The notes: generated by a model from the letters alone, not told the origin. Numbered from the stretch's first letter, positions 9,452 through 21,017 are shown. The stretch is DNA of 64,000 bases from Corbicula japonica (GCA_038501625.1 JAZAYU010000015.1:8702991-8766990); one strand, 5' to 3'. Translations and numbers: made by a program.

Positions 9452-11723
9452 TTTCTTAATATTTCTTTATCAAACTTGCAAATTAAATTGCTTGTGACAA
9501 CACGCTGGAGATGATGCCAAATTCTCAAGGTCAAGGTCACATTTGATAGAGTTATGCCCCTTTTTGTACTTGGATTTTTACACGAAAACTTAACGTTGGC
9601 TATAATTTTGTCATTTCTTAATATTTTTTTATCAGACTTTCAAATTATATTTCTTATGGCAACACGCTCGAGATGATGCCAAATTCTCAAGGTCACATTT
9701 GAAGGAGTTATGCCCCATTTTTGTACTTGGAATTTTACACGAAAACTTAACGTTGGCTATAACATTGTCATTTTTTTATATTTTTACATCACACTTTCAA
9801 ATTATATTCCTTATGACAACACGCTCGTGATGATACCACATTCTTTAGGTCAAGGTCACATTTGATGGAGTTATTTCCCTTTTTACGAAAACTTAACATT
9901 GGCTATAACTTTGCCATTTCTTAATATTTCTTCATCAAACTTTCAAATTATATTCCTTTTCACAACACGCTCCTGATAATACCACATTCTTTAGGTCAAG
10001 GTCACACTTGATGGAGTTATTCCCCTTTATATGAAAACTTAAAGTTGGCTATAACTTTGCCATTTATTAATATTTCTTCATCAAACTTTCAAATTATATT
10101 CCCTATGACAATATACTCGTGACAATACTATATTCTTAAGGTCAAGGTCACATTTGATGGAGTTATGCCCCTTTTTTGTACTTGCATTTTTATTCCGACA
10201 GCACCAGAGGGCGACACAAGTGTTCAACTGAACACCCATCTAGTTCTGAAATATGATCAATCCTTATATGACACAGGTTCTGGATAAAACCCTGATTGTA
10301 GGAAAACATGATTTTTATTATAAGTTGATAGAACTTGTTCAACAATCAATGTAAAATATAACTGACCATTCTACCTGTAGATGTAGGTGTACCCCTGGGG
10401 CTAAAATTGCTGACAGGTGAGAAAAAGACCCAAGGTTATAATACTGAGACTAGGGAGCAGACTTAGATCTCAAGCTTTCCATTGGTCATTTCTGATACTG
10501 TGTAATCAGCCAGTCAGATTGCTGAGATCTTTGACTGGTCTCCAATCATAGTTTTACAACCTTTGGGTAATGTCCAGGGTTTTCCTACAGCCAAGCGTAC
10601 CTGGTATGTTGCTTACGGTGCCGGAAATGTTAATCTCGTCTGTGACCACTGTAGTCCTATGTCAGTCTGCACGTCCAAGCAGCTTATTTTCATGGTCTAC
10701 ATACACATATTTAAATGTAAAGGTAGTTAATCATTCATTATCATGTTTCACAAGTATTGGTATGTCTGGAATAGGACACCTTTTGAACAAATATTTTTTT
10801 GGTGACCCTTAATATTGGGACACAAAAAATTTAATTATTTTAAACTCTCCCAAGACTTGGGATAATTATTACGGTATCATGGTAGTTTCATAAAACTTGC
10901 GTGATAATTGCAATGTTAAATACATAGATTGTTGAAGATGTCACTACTCTGTAATTGTCTTGTTACATTGTTGCAGTATGTTATTCTGGAAAAATATGCA
11001 CGCTTTTGCAATACTCCGCACTATTTATTTATGGGCTGATAAATTCTGTAATGTTTATAAAGTTGCAGACCAAGCTAGATCTGGGCCCAAGATAAAAAAA
11101 AATAAAAATAAAGACCAGTCTCAAATCTCAAGCATTTGATTTCAGCCAATCAGTTTTTGAGATTTTAGACTGGTTTTTATTTTCAGTCAATATTTGTTCA
11201 TCAACATTCAATTTATATTGCTTTTGACAGCTTGGTCGTGATGATGAAAAATTCTTTAGGTCAAGGTGACATTTGATTGAGTTATCTCCCTTTTTATAGT
11301 TCAATTTTATATTAGCTCACCTGAGCCGTAGGCTCAGGGTGAGCTATTAGGATCAATCATTGTCCGGCGTCCGGCATCTGTCCACACTTAGTTCGTTAAC
11401 ACTCTAGCGGTCACATTTTCGCTCCGATTGTCACGAAACTTGGTCAGGATGTCAGTCACAGTAACTTCTCGGAAGAGTTCAAATATGGGTCATCTGGGGT
11501 CAAAAACTCGGTCACTGTTACTTAAAATAGAAAAATCTTGTACAGGCTGTAAATTTGTTATTTCTTATTGGATTTCAAAATAACTTTGCACAAATGTTCA
11601 CCATGACCAGGCGGTTTGTCACATACCATACCCATGCCTGTTGGTCCATGGTCAAGGTCACTGTAACTAAAAATAGAATTTTCTTGTTAACACTCTAAGT
11701 GGTCACATTTTTGCTCCGATTGT
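9452..11723. repeat. 2,272-bp segment, copy 2
   Basis: Both ends cut elements in mid-sequence: the pearl-like core at the left and the GAGCTCACC-type element at the right. This marks it as the inserted copy. It contains the right part of the 4.7-kb pearl-like element, two FB-B copies and most of a GAGCTCACC-type element. The 80-codon frame at 10570-10812 is an exact repeat of that at 5922-6164 and is not a recognisable gene. Confidence 0.93.
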
Positions 11724-11754
11724 ATACTGTATATACTAGCAATTGTGTTTTCAG

Positions 11755-11895
11755 ATGGCGTAAGTGGATGTATGGAATAGAATTTGTAAACATTCCGCCG
11801 AAGACAGAGTTGACGGAGGCAGAGAAGCACATCTGTGATCAGTTCATAAAATATCACCAAGAAAACTGCCAGCAAGATATCGTTCGAGATATGAA
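11755..11895 (+). CDS. GPR155: GPR155/LYCHOS exon, linker and start of DEP domain
   Basis: This 141-bp exon follows acceptor tgtgttttcag and ends at donor gtaagt (11896). It encodes WRKWMYGIEFVN, then TEAEKHICDQFIKYHQENC and DIVRDM. The cytosolic linker leads into the first DEP helix (family pattern C-x-Q-F-I-x-Y-H). The exon ends in phase 2. Reading on past the donor meets TAA at 11897-11899, so failure to splice here would truncate the protein before most of the DEP domain. The donor is also the first unit of a 52-bp minisatellite, and the acceptor lies 31 bp from a duplication breakpoint. Confidence 0.92.
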
Positions 11896-12471
11896 GTAAG
11901 TGGAGCCTCTTGGTACTATGAACTCATTAATATTCATGAAGTAATTGGGGCATTCAGCCTCTTGGTACTGTGAACTCATTAATATTCATGAAGTTCCGGT
12001 AAGGGGCATTCAGCCTCTTGGTACTGTAAACTCATTAATATTCATGAAGTAAGTGGGGCATTCAGCCTCATAGTACTGTGAACTCATTAATATTCATGAA
12101 GTACGTGGGGCATTCAACCTCTTGGTACTGTGAACTCATTAATATTCATGAAGTAAGTGGGGCATTCAGCCTCATAGTACTGTGAACTCATTAATATTCA
12201 TGAAGTAAGTGGGGCATTCAGCCTCTTGGTACTGTGAACTCATTAATATTCATGAAGTACCGGTAAGTGGGGCATTCAGCCTCTTGGTAGTGTAAACTTA
12301 TTAATATTCATGAAGTAAGTGGGGCATTCAGCCTCTTGGTACTGTGAACTTATTAATATTCATGAAGTAAGTGGGATATTCAGCCTCTTGGTACTGTGAA
12401 CTTATTAATATTCATGAAGTAAGTGGGATATTCAGCCTCTTGGTACTGTGAACTCATTAATATTCATGCAG
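11896..12471 (+). repeat. 52-bp minisatellite starting at the GPR155 5' splice site (11 units)
   Basis: The unit is about gtaagtggggcattcagcct followed by cttggtactgtgaactcatt and aatattcatgaa. The first unit starts exactly at the exon/intron border (exon end atgaa, then gtaagt). Later units therefore repeat the border sequence atgaa|gtaagt. At least seven later units hold a perfect GTAAGT. Confidence 0.93.
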
Positions 12472-12629
12472 TAATAATTTTCGTGCATTTCTTTGACAGA
12501 TTGATCCATAAATTTAAGCCCCCTCAGTCTAGGCTCGTTGCAAGTGTCCCATAATGGTCACAAGGTTCTACAATGTTCTCCAGTGTCGACACTGTTCACA
12601 ATTGTCTACACTGGTTAACTGTAGTCCTG

Positions 12630-12878
12630 TTAACCCTTTCCCCCATATATACCGGTATGCATTTTTTACGCATGTGTGACCAGTATAGATCCAGATCAGC
12701 CGGCATTTTCTTGCTGTTGATCATGATCTATTTTGTTCATTCTTTTATTTACTACGTTATTTCTGAACAAAAAGCAAACAGTGCAGATAATGATCAGATG
12801 GCATGGATGTGCTAGCTGATCTAGATCTATACTCTTCATACATGCGATAAAATGCATACACATGGAGTTAAGGGTTAA
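12630..12878. mobile_element. MITE-A copy in the last GPR155 intron
   Basis: TTAACCCTTTCC at the left and AAGGGTTAA at the right; both internal arms are present with substitutions. It ends 119 bp before the terminal exon. Confidence 0.88.
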
Positions 12879-12997
12879 GTTTGAAATTCTATATATAGAT
12901 TTGTTTAGAAGTACTATTGTTTATATCCCAGTGTTCATCTTGTAATTGCTTGAAATCAATGTGCATCTTGGGAAATATTGTTTTGTTTTATATTCAG

Positions 12998-13214
12998 ATA
13001 CAAATTCCGAACCTACAGTAAAGTGTTCTGTGGAACGTCTTTCTGTGATTGGTTAATAGAAGTTGGACTGTGCCGAGATCGGGGTGAGGCAGTGAAGTAT
13101 GGGAAGTCATTACTGCGAGGTCAGGTGATACGTCATGTGACAGAGGAGCATGATTTTCATGATATGCCATACTTTTATAGATTTATTGAAGCAGAAGAGG
13201 AATTGCCAGAATGA
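12998..13214 (+). CDS. GPR155: GPR155/LYCHOS terminal exon, DEP domain, with stop codon
   Basis: The acceptor is tttatattcag, and one base completes the Lys codon opened in the previous exon. The exon reads YKFRTYSKVFCGTSFCDWL, IEVGLCRDRGEAVKYGKSLL, HVTEEHDFHDMPYFYRF and ends EEELPE-stop (tga 13212-13214). The G-T-x-F-C-x-x-L-(I/V)-x-W-L-like core, RGEAV-x-YG and FYRF are hallmarks of the GPR155 DEP domain. The tail after the DEP is only about 8 residues, shorter than in vertebrates, where a further 30 or so residues follow. A MITE-A copy starts about 17 bp after the stop, so the 3' UTR is largely transposon sequence. Confidence 0.93.
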
Positions 13215-13230
13215 GGCATGTTGCATTCTG

Positions 13231-13484
13231 GGACTGTAATAACCATTCACTCCATAGATACACCTTTATTGCATCCAAGGGCGAATATTGTAGATCCAGA
13301 TCAGCTGGCACATCAGTGCTATCTGATCAGGATCTACAGTGTTGGAATTTTGGTAAGAAATCACCTAATAAATCTAAAAATGAATAGTGCATATCCTGAT
13401 CAGACAGCGTGGATGTGCCAGCTGATCTGGATCTAAACTGGTTGAACATGCGTTCAAATGCATATACATTTGGAGTTAAGGGAT
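13231..13484. mobile_element. MITE-A copy in the GPR155 3' UTR
   Basis: Motifs cactccatagatacacc, gatccagatcagctggcaca and gatctggatctaaac occur in family order, ending ggagttaaggg. The terminal TTAA sites are mutated. It starts about 17 bp after the stop codon. Confidence 0.85.
13367..13372 (+). promoter_or_regulatory. Candidate polyadenylation signal AATAAA for GPR155
   Basis: An AATAAA hexamer lies 153 bp after the GPR155 stop, inside the MITE-A copy at 13231-13484. In most copies the same place reads CCTAATGAATC, with no hexamer. The assignment is positional only. Confidence 0.35.
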
Positions 13485-15394
13485 GATACAGTGATTTTTA
13501 TGATACAGGGTCACACAATATGTAGTGTTTGAAGCCAGAATTATTTATTATCCTGAGTGTGACCCTAATTTGTTTGTTGTTCAATGAATTCTGTCTGCCA
13601 GGCTTGGACCTAAGATAATTTTTTTAAGAGTGTTTCTTACTTTTCACAAAACAAAACCTCACAGATAACTGCATCAAAGTACAGGTTGTAACTCCTCCTG
13701 ATTTATACATAAATTTTTAGGTTGTACTAGGCCAAGTAAAAAAAACCAATCATCCCATCATTTTTTACTACACATCTGTACACATTTCTTTGCAAAAATT
13801 GCTTATATTTAGCATACATTTTGCTTTTCTACATGTCTAATTACTCATTCATATTTATTTAATTGCAACCTTGTTAAATTTTCTAGAATAGCACTTATCT
13901 GATTGGCTTATTAAGGAGAAATACCGAAAAATAATTTTTGAATGTTGTTATTTTTGGAATTCAATTTCATTTTTCTGTGTTTCATTGATGTATGAACTGT
14001 AAGAATGTTAACAACTTATTTAAAAAGTATTAAAGTGTAAACATTTTAAGAGTTAAAATATTGACGTAATTCAGAATAACAACATTCAGTTCTTCATTGA
14101 AATATGTATTCCCTTTGGAACATTCATATCACCTGTAACAAAATGGCAATAACACCTGAAAGACCAAGGACTTAATATCATCTTAAAATACCTTTTTTCT
14201 TCTAGTGGCTCAGTGGTTTAGCTTATCAAAGCTTTCATATTTTCATTTAAAATCTGCCATATTTTCATCAAACTTTAAGACATTTCCTTAAAAAAATTCT
14301 TGCATTTCCATCCAAACTATCAAGCATTCCCATAAATAAATTCACACATTTCCATCCAAAATATCTGACATTTTCATAAAAACATATTTTGCACATTTCG
14401 TTCAAATTATTCAACATTCCCTTAAGAATGTCATGGTCACAGTCACCTTCAACACAAAACCCTTGTCTGACCAATAACTAGACTACAATTTCACCAATGT
14501 CTCCATCATTTGGTTAGGAGGTTTCTCGGTACATGTTTAATTTATTGTTTGTCGGATCAGAAGGTCAAAGGTCAAGGTCACAGTGACCTTCAACACAAAA
14601 CCCTTTTCTGACCAATAACTAGACTATAATTTTACGAATGTCCACATTATTTGATAAGGAGGTTTCTCAATACATGTATAATTCTATTGTCAGTCAGGTC
14701 ATTAGGTAAAAGGTCAAGGTCACAGTGACCTTCAACACAAAACCCTTATCACACCATTACCTAGACAACGATTTCACCTAGACTGGTCCACATCATTAAA
14801 TAAGGAGTTTTCTCAATACATGTATAATTCCATTGTCTTTCAGGTCAGTAGGTCAAGGTCATAGTGACCTTCAACACAAAACTTTTGTGTGACCAATGAG
14901 AAATAAATTTTTGTAACTTATTACAGCAGATTATTCTTCATTTGGCATTTTGAGGCATAAATGTTTAACAAACATCACTTGTTTTATATTGTGAAGTTAG
15001 ATTTTGCACTATTGATATTTATATTTGTGAAAAGTACATGTATCTGTTACCCTCAAGTTGAATATATATGTGATAAAAAGTAGATTTTTATCATATTCAT
15101 TTTGATTTATCAATTCTTGCTACCAATTTGACAGAATTTTGGTCACTGACCATAAAGCAAATTGATAACTGTACAAATGAAATTAATATAGATCATTATT
15201 GTAAATTCTTATGCCTTAATTAAGATATTTTTAATACAAAGGTAGGAGATCATTTTGCCCATAAGCCTTAGCTTGTATGCTTTATTTTCCTGTAAATATA
15301 ACTCTTCTTTTATTATAAAATTATGTAAAACACTACAATGAAAATTATATAATGTATGGATATTATACTTTGCTGATACTTCATTTTACACAAA
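13485..15394. other. Intergenic, downstream of GPR155
   Basis: AT-rich sequence with the tandem blocks at 14265-14900. No coding evidence was found. Confidence 0.5.
14400..14900. repeat. Core tandem repeats of a pearl-like element
   Basis: There are about 3.5 units of roughly 145 bp, with aggtcaaggtcacagtgacc, ttcaacacaaaaccctt and gaccaataactagac in each. No clear ends were found. An older, shorter tandem (catttccatccaaactatc-like) precedes it at 14265-14400. Confidence 0.65.
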
Positions 15395-15581
15395 TACCGT
15401 CATTGTTCGAATATAAGCCGCACTAATGTATAAGCCGCACCACCCCCAAACGTGATAGAACAGATGAAAATGGCTGAAAGAAGTGTATAAGCAGCCAAAC
15501 CTTTGTATTAGCCACACCCCCAACTTTTTACTTCCGAATTCTGGGGAAAACATTGCATCTTATATTCAAACAATGACAGTA
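15395..15581. mobile_element. 187-bp MITE, TACCGTCATT family, copy 1
   Basis: TACCGTCATTGTTCGAATAT and its inverse at the right (atattcaaacaatgacagta) form about 20-base terminal repeats. The core includes agccgcaccacccccaa. Confidence 0.82.
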
Positions 15582-15966
15582 TTGTTTACAGTAACTGCAG
15601 GAATATTTGTAGGTTGTTCTATGCAGGCATTAATTGTGTTAACTGTTTTGTATTGGCATAAATTTGTGAACTGTTTTATATTGGCATATTTTTTTGGACT
15701 GTATCATGCATGCATTATCATTTTCAATTTTTTATAGAGGTGTTAATTTGTAAACTGTCTCATGTATCCATAAATTTGTTAACTACTACAAAAGTCATGC
15801 AGATTTAAATTTGTGGATTTTTTAAAATTTTTATTGTACCTCTTGCAGAGGTTCATAATTTACAAAATTAAATCCACTCAAAAATGTGCATACTTTTCAA
15901 AGCAGACCTAGATCAGTTTGCACATCTGTTCAAATCAAAAGTGCTTAATATTTCTTGGTCATTTTT

Positions 15967-16181
15967 ACCTTTACTCCATATGTATGGGTTTTATTGCTTG
16001 TGTGACCAGTGTAGATCCAGATCAGCCAGAACATCCATATTTTTATGTGGATCTACATTGTTTGCTTCTTGTTCAGAAATAACTTAAGGAATCAGAAAGC
16101 AAACAGTGTAGATCCTGATCAGACAGCATGGATGTGCTAGCTGATCTGGATCAGATCTGGTTGTGCATGTGATAGAAAGGC
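15967..16181. mobile_element. MITE-A copy, left part, interrupted by other elements
   Basis: It starts tttactccatatgtatggg and carries both internal arms up to gtgatagaaagg. The missing right end (tatatggagtaaaggg) reappears at 16706-16725 after about 520 bp of inserted DNA. Confidence 0.8.
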
Positions 16182-16549
16182 TTATTATATACCCACGAAT
16201 GATTTTAGCATAGTGCACCGTTAATCTGCAAAATTGATGCAACTCGTCAGATTAGAAATTCCGTATAGAACAATGTACAGCTTTCCGTGTTGTATGTGAC
16301 GTCATATACTACGTCACACTAGGTTGTCATAATTTTCCGGCACATAACGAACTCCAAAATAGGAAATTTCTGTCACAGTTTTACAAACGTTACGGTATTT
16401 TTACGCCATTCATAGAATTTCTATGCCATTAATAAATTTACTATCGCGTTACTATTTTTATTTCTGCTATTATGTAAACCACGTTTTTGACTAAAATTTT
16501 GTTGTTTAGTTTATTTAAATTTGATTTGAGCGAGAAGGGTATATAATAA
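16182..16549. mobile_element. TIR element inserted in MITE-A
   Basis: A perfect 13-base inverted repeat (TTATTATATACCC at 16182-16194, GGGTATATAATAA at 16537-16549) encloses a non-coding AT-rich body. The superfamily is not identified. Confidence 0.65.
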
Positions 16550-16556
16550 AAGGAAC

Positions 16557-16699
16557 ATTATGACAGTATGCATTCTGTAGGTTCGTATTATTTCTCGTTG
16601 CGTATGTAACCACATCACGCTCGACCTATGGTCTCGCGCCATATTGTTTACATACCCAACTCGAAAAATACGAACCTACAGAATGCCTACTGTTATAAT
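16557..16699. repeat. Foldback element next to the TIR element
   Basis: ATTATGACAGTATGCATTCT at the left pairs with the inverse AGAATGCCTACTGTTATAAT at the right. The arms extend through ggttcgta and tacgaacc and further in (gtatgtaa with ttacatac). Confidence 0.75.
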
Positions 16700-17488
16700 A
16701 TTCCATATATATATGGAGTAAAGGGATTATATCGATTAACTCATCATTATAATTAAGATGGTTCACTGTCAAAGAACATCTTATTCATTAAAAACATTCA
16801 GATGGTTGTAAATTTTTTGTCAAATATTTTCATATTTTTTATAATATCTAAGCTGGAAATCAAAAGTGATGAGATTATTTGGATTTATATTTTATTTACC
16901 TATTTTTCTGCCTATTGTTCGTCACAAAGTGTTTTCATGCCAAATCAGAAGCAACATAATTGTAAAATAACTATATTTATTTTCATACGTTTGATGTTAA
17001 ATTGTATCAGTTGGTAAACTTGTACATTGCATCTTAAATCCCTGCATACAAATGTAATAAACAACCTTCGCCGATAATGACGTAATACGACACAAAAAAG
17101 CGTGCGTTTCATGAATTTGTCGCCAACGTTGATTTAATCATTTGATCTTTTTACCTGCCACAAAGAATGAAAAAATAAAGATTGTAAATGTACAAAAATG
17201 GGATCCATGGACCAAGCGCGATATATTGGATATCGCGGTATAACGGATCGCAATGTATTTATTTACAATATTTTTATCTTTGATTTCACCACAAGTAGTC
17301 ATTAACGTTACGCTGTAAGCAATTTCACAAGTGCGTATTTCTCATGACGCACCGACGAAAATGGCGGATATACGAATGAAATCACAAACTGGATAGAATT
17401 TGTAAGCTCCGTATATTATGATACCCCGCTTAATTGAATCAAGGATCATGACAAATAGACTATTCAAATAAGCGAATTCTACTGTATC

Positions 17489-17775
17489 TTTACCCTTCAA
17501 TCCATATATACTTTCACAAATAAGAAACACAACTTCTTTCAACACATAATATACTTCGTGTTTAAATAAGTTGTGTTTCTAATTTCTTTATTAAAAAGTA
17601 TGGGTTTTATCATATTAAAGACCTGTGTGGATCCAGATTAGCTGGTACAACTCTGACATTTGATCTGAAACTACACTCGTTGCTTCTTGTTCAGAAATAT
17701 CCTGATGAATCAAAAAGCAAACAGTGTAGATGTGGCAGCTGATCTGGATCTTCACTGTTTACATAATGATATAAA
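17489..17775. mobile_element. MITE-A copy with a small hairpin insert
   Basis: The MITE-A start (tttacccttcaatccatatata) is separated from its body (ggatccagattagctgg) by a hairpin at about 17522-17585. The hairpin arms are aagaaacacaactt and aagttgtgtttct. Confidence 0.65.
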
Positions 17776-18420
17776 ACCTGGAATGATGGGGAAACGATGT
17801 CATTTTTGTAATTTGTTTTCTGAAGATAGATTATCTTTATTTGGGGATAATAATATTTCAGGTGGGCACACCAGGGCTATCTTTGCCCTCTTATTTTATC
17901 TTGTACCATTGTTTCTAAACATTTTTTGCAATCTCATATTTGTGACTATTCCACCTTTTTTTTGTCATTTTTTTATATTTTCTTTTTTTTATATATGTCC
18001 ACATTAACTAAGAAATGTTTGTAGCCAAATATTTAGACTGTATTCAAGTAAATAATTATTAAAATATTTTTAATTTTCATATAACATTTTTAGTATATCT
18101 ATATTTGAAATGTTTGGTGAACTGGGAACACTAAATTTGAAATTTGCTTTTAAAACAATCTGGAATTGAAAATTGCAATATCTGAAATTTTAACATTCCA
18201 TTCAGTTAGACTATCACATGCATATACTGAAGGTAAAATATTTAATACGGGGTTGGATGCAATATTTCTAGAAAGGGGTTCATTTAGGGTACTCTTAGGG
18301 TGATATTTTCCAACATTCTGGTCAAAATTCCTATGAAAATTAAATATTGCTCCCAAAAGGGAGTTAGTGCAACCCAACTCCACCCTCTCTGGATCCAGCC
18401 CTGTAATAATTATTAACATG

Positions 18421-18606
18421 GTTTACCCTTTACTACTTAGACACACCTTAATTGCGAGGGCGAACAGTTTAGATCCAGATCAGCCGGCACATCCGGTTAG
18501 GTTAGGTTATTTCTGACTAAAATGCAACACGGATGTGCTGTCTGATAAGGATCTACACTGGTTGCACATGTGTAAAAAGGCGTATATATATGGAGGAAAG
18601 GGTTAA
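18421..18606. mobile_element. MITE-A copy, internally deleted
   Basis: The left end is mutated (tttaccctttac); the right end GGAGGAAAGGGTTAA is intact. Part of the left arm is missing after gccggcacatccg. Confidence 0.82.
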
Positions 18607-18820
18607 TGAGCCATGTGAAATTGAAATTTATTATCTCATAGTACAAATATGTTTATTGTTATTGTTTGTCATGATTTGCTTCATTTTTGCTATCACACTG
18701 TCAGAAGTAGAAATATGGTGCTTGTAACGATTTGATATTATTTGTTGATTTTGTAAAACATTGTCATTGCTTTTATTGCTACTCAGATTGTGTTCTTTGT
18801 ATGATTTGTTGTACTATAAA

Positions 18821-18985
18821 TTAACCCATTACTTTCTGTGTATATCTTCAATATGATCAGAGTAGATTCAGATCAGCATGTACATTAATTCTGTTCAATC
18901 AGGATCTATATTGGTCGCTTTTAGGTTTATTAGGTTAAAGCTTAAAACCGAGATATGGTACTGCATGAGAGTAAAAGAATATTAA
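18821..18985. mobile_element. MITE-A copy, diverged
   Basis: TTAACCCATTAC and the final TTAA enclose decayed arms. The right TTAA is shared with the next copy. Confidence 0.65.
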
Positions 18986-19127
18986 CCCTTTCCTAATATT
19001 TATGCATTTTTACACATGTGCAACCAATGTAGATCCAGATCAGCTGGCACGTTCATGACATCAGGATCTGCACTGGTTACACTGGTCAGGATTAACCTAA
19101 TGAATCAAAAAGTGAACAGTTTAGATA
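18982..19127. mobile_element. MITE-A copy cut by a Tigger-like insertion
   Basis: TTAACCCTTTCC and the first arm are intact. The sequence stops at gtttagata, where the element at 19128 begins. Confidence 0.78.
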
Positions 19128-20016
19128 CAGTTGACTTGCGATAACTCGAAGTCCCAAGGGACCGACGATTTACTTCGAATTATCGCGAACTTCGAGTTAT
19201 CGCGACTTTGACTTTACCGTAATACCATTCGAGTTTAAGAAACTAACGATGTAATTGTCAAGTTAGCTGAATAAAACAAGATTATAATTATTTTTAAATA
19301 GTTTTATTGATACTCAGTTTCCGTGATTATATAAAAAAAGATTCATGAAGAAACCACATTTTCATAAATTTTAACAAATATCATTGTAAGAACATGAAAC
19401 ATTTCTCGGCATAGAAAATGTTGTTTTCCTATCCAGGAATCCACCCAGTTACCCGGGTCCTTCACTTGATTACTCGGAAAATGATATTCATAATTTTATT
19501 ATTTTTCGTTATGCCATATGCGAACTGTTGTTTGCTCATTGATACATTTATGAAAAGTTGTTTTATAGAAATGAAAATTAACAACTCCAAATGTTTGTTT
19601 GACACTTAAGTCGTTTTATAGAAATGAAAATTAACAAATCCAAATGTTTGTTTGACACTAATTTGCGGCAAATCACTCTAATTGTTTGCTTCACAAACAT
19701 ATCATTACAATGACGTGCCACTAACAACTCTTTTTGACATGTTGGCGATAAACAAAAGACTCCGAACATTGGCGTGGGAGGTGTGAAAAATCGTGTCAAT
19801 ACAAGTACATCGAGGTATCGCGATCAATTTGTGCTTATTCTTCTCCAAGGGACTTATTCATATGTTCGAGATATCGAAAATTTCGAGTTATTGCGTTTCG
19901 AGTTATTGCGACTTTTTTCAGTTAGATATATAAGGAAAATTGACGGGACCGGAGGCCGACTTCGAGTTTAACCGTCATTTCGAATTATCACGTTTCGACT
20001 TATCGCAATTCCACTG
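19128..20016. mobile_element. Non-autonomous Tigger/pogo-like element (889 bp)
   Basis: The terminal inverted repeats are CAGTTGACTTGCGATAACTC and, inverted at the right, CAGTGGAATTGCGATAAGTC, with flanking TA on both sides (19126-19127, 20017-20018). The CAGT start and TA target fit pogo/Tigger elements of the Tc1/mariner superfamily. Further TTCGAGTTATCGCG-type repeats occur near both ends. No transposase frame is present; the short frames inside it are not recognisable. Confidence 0.75.
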
Positions 20017-21017
20017 TATAAAGTTCTTGTATACATGTACTAGTTTGTGATAGTCATAAGTATTTTTAATTAGAAAAGGGATGTTTTAATTTGATTTTAG
20101 TGATAGATGTTATGATTTTTTTTGTGTGCAAAATTTTGATATTATGCTAAAAACATGCTGCCTGTTATATTATAATATTTTGTTAATATAAAGATATTTG
20201 TAGTTTATGTAAAAACTTAAAATGTGTTGTGTCATGAAAAAATGTGTCTAAGGTCAAATTTGGTGTTTAATAGGAATGGGATCAAATATTCAAACATTCA
20301 GATATTTGGTTTTGATGACAAATGCTCGAATACAGTTTTTGTATACGAATATTCGGGAATATCTTGAAAATTTATACATGTTCATAATGTTGTCTCTTCC
20401 AAAAGACAGTTGCACTGAAATTACATGTTTGTAACAATATCAGCCTGAAGACAATTTATAAGTAGGTAAATAGAATAAATACAGAAAAAATAGACAAACA
20501 AAATCATTTGGTCTGTTTGTCTGCCACATTTTTGCATCAACCTCAATATAAATATTCCATTACACTGAGTTTGTGAACATATTTACAAACTCGAAAAAAA
20601 AGTTAAATAAATAAAATTCGAATAAAGTTGAATTTGCCTAATAAATATTCGTATTTATATTTATATATATTGTGGTATTTGATTCCATCCCAATTATTTA
20701 ATGATTTCTAGGAAATGATACGATTTAGTTTATTATCACATTTTGAAACAGTTGATAATAATGGTTATTTATTTGTTGTTGTTTTTTTAAGTACCCATTT
20801 AGGAGTTTTAATTCAAATGGGTACATTTAGAAACTGGACTCGGGTTAAATTTTGTTTAAATTGTCCTATTGTCGTTACTAAAAAAAAAGATGTTTGAAAC
20901 TTATCAGAACAGTGAATGATGTGAAACCTTTGTATATATGGGTTTTTTATCGCATGTTTAACCAGTGTAGATCCAGATCAGCCAGTACATCTGTGCCATC
21001 TGATCCGCATCTACACT

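Noticed and set aside
16802..17017. 71-codon frame with a hydrophobic start
   Set aside because: It is AT-rich intergenic sequence with no splice or homology support.
19774..19971. 65-codon frame inside the Tigger-like element
   Set aside because: It is read from terminal repeat sequence and has no transposase motif.
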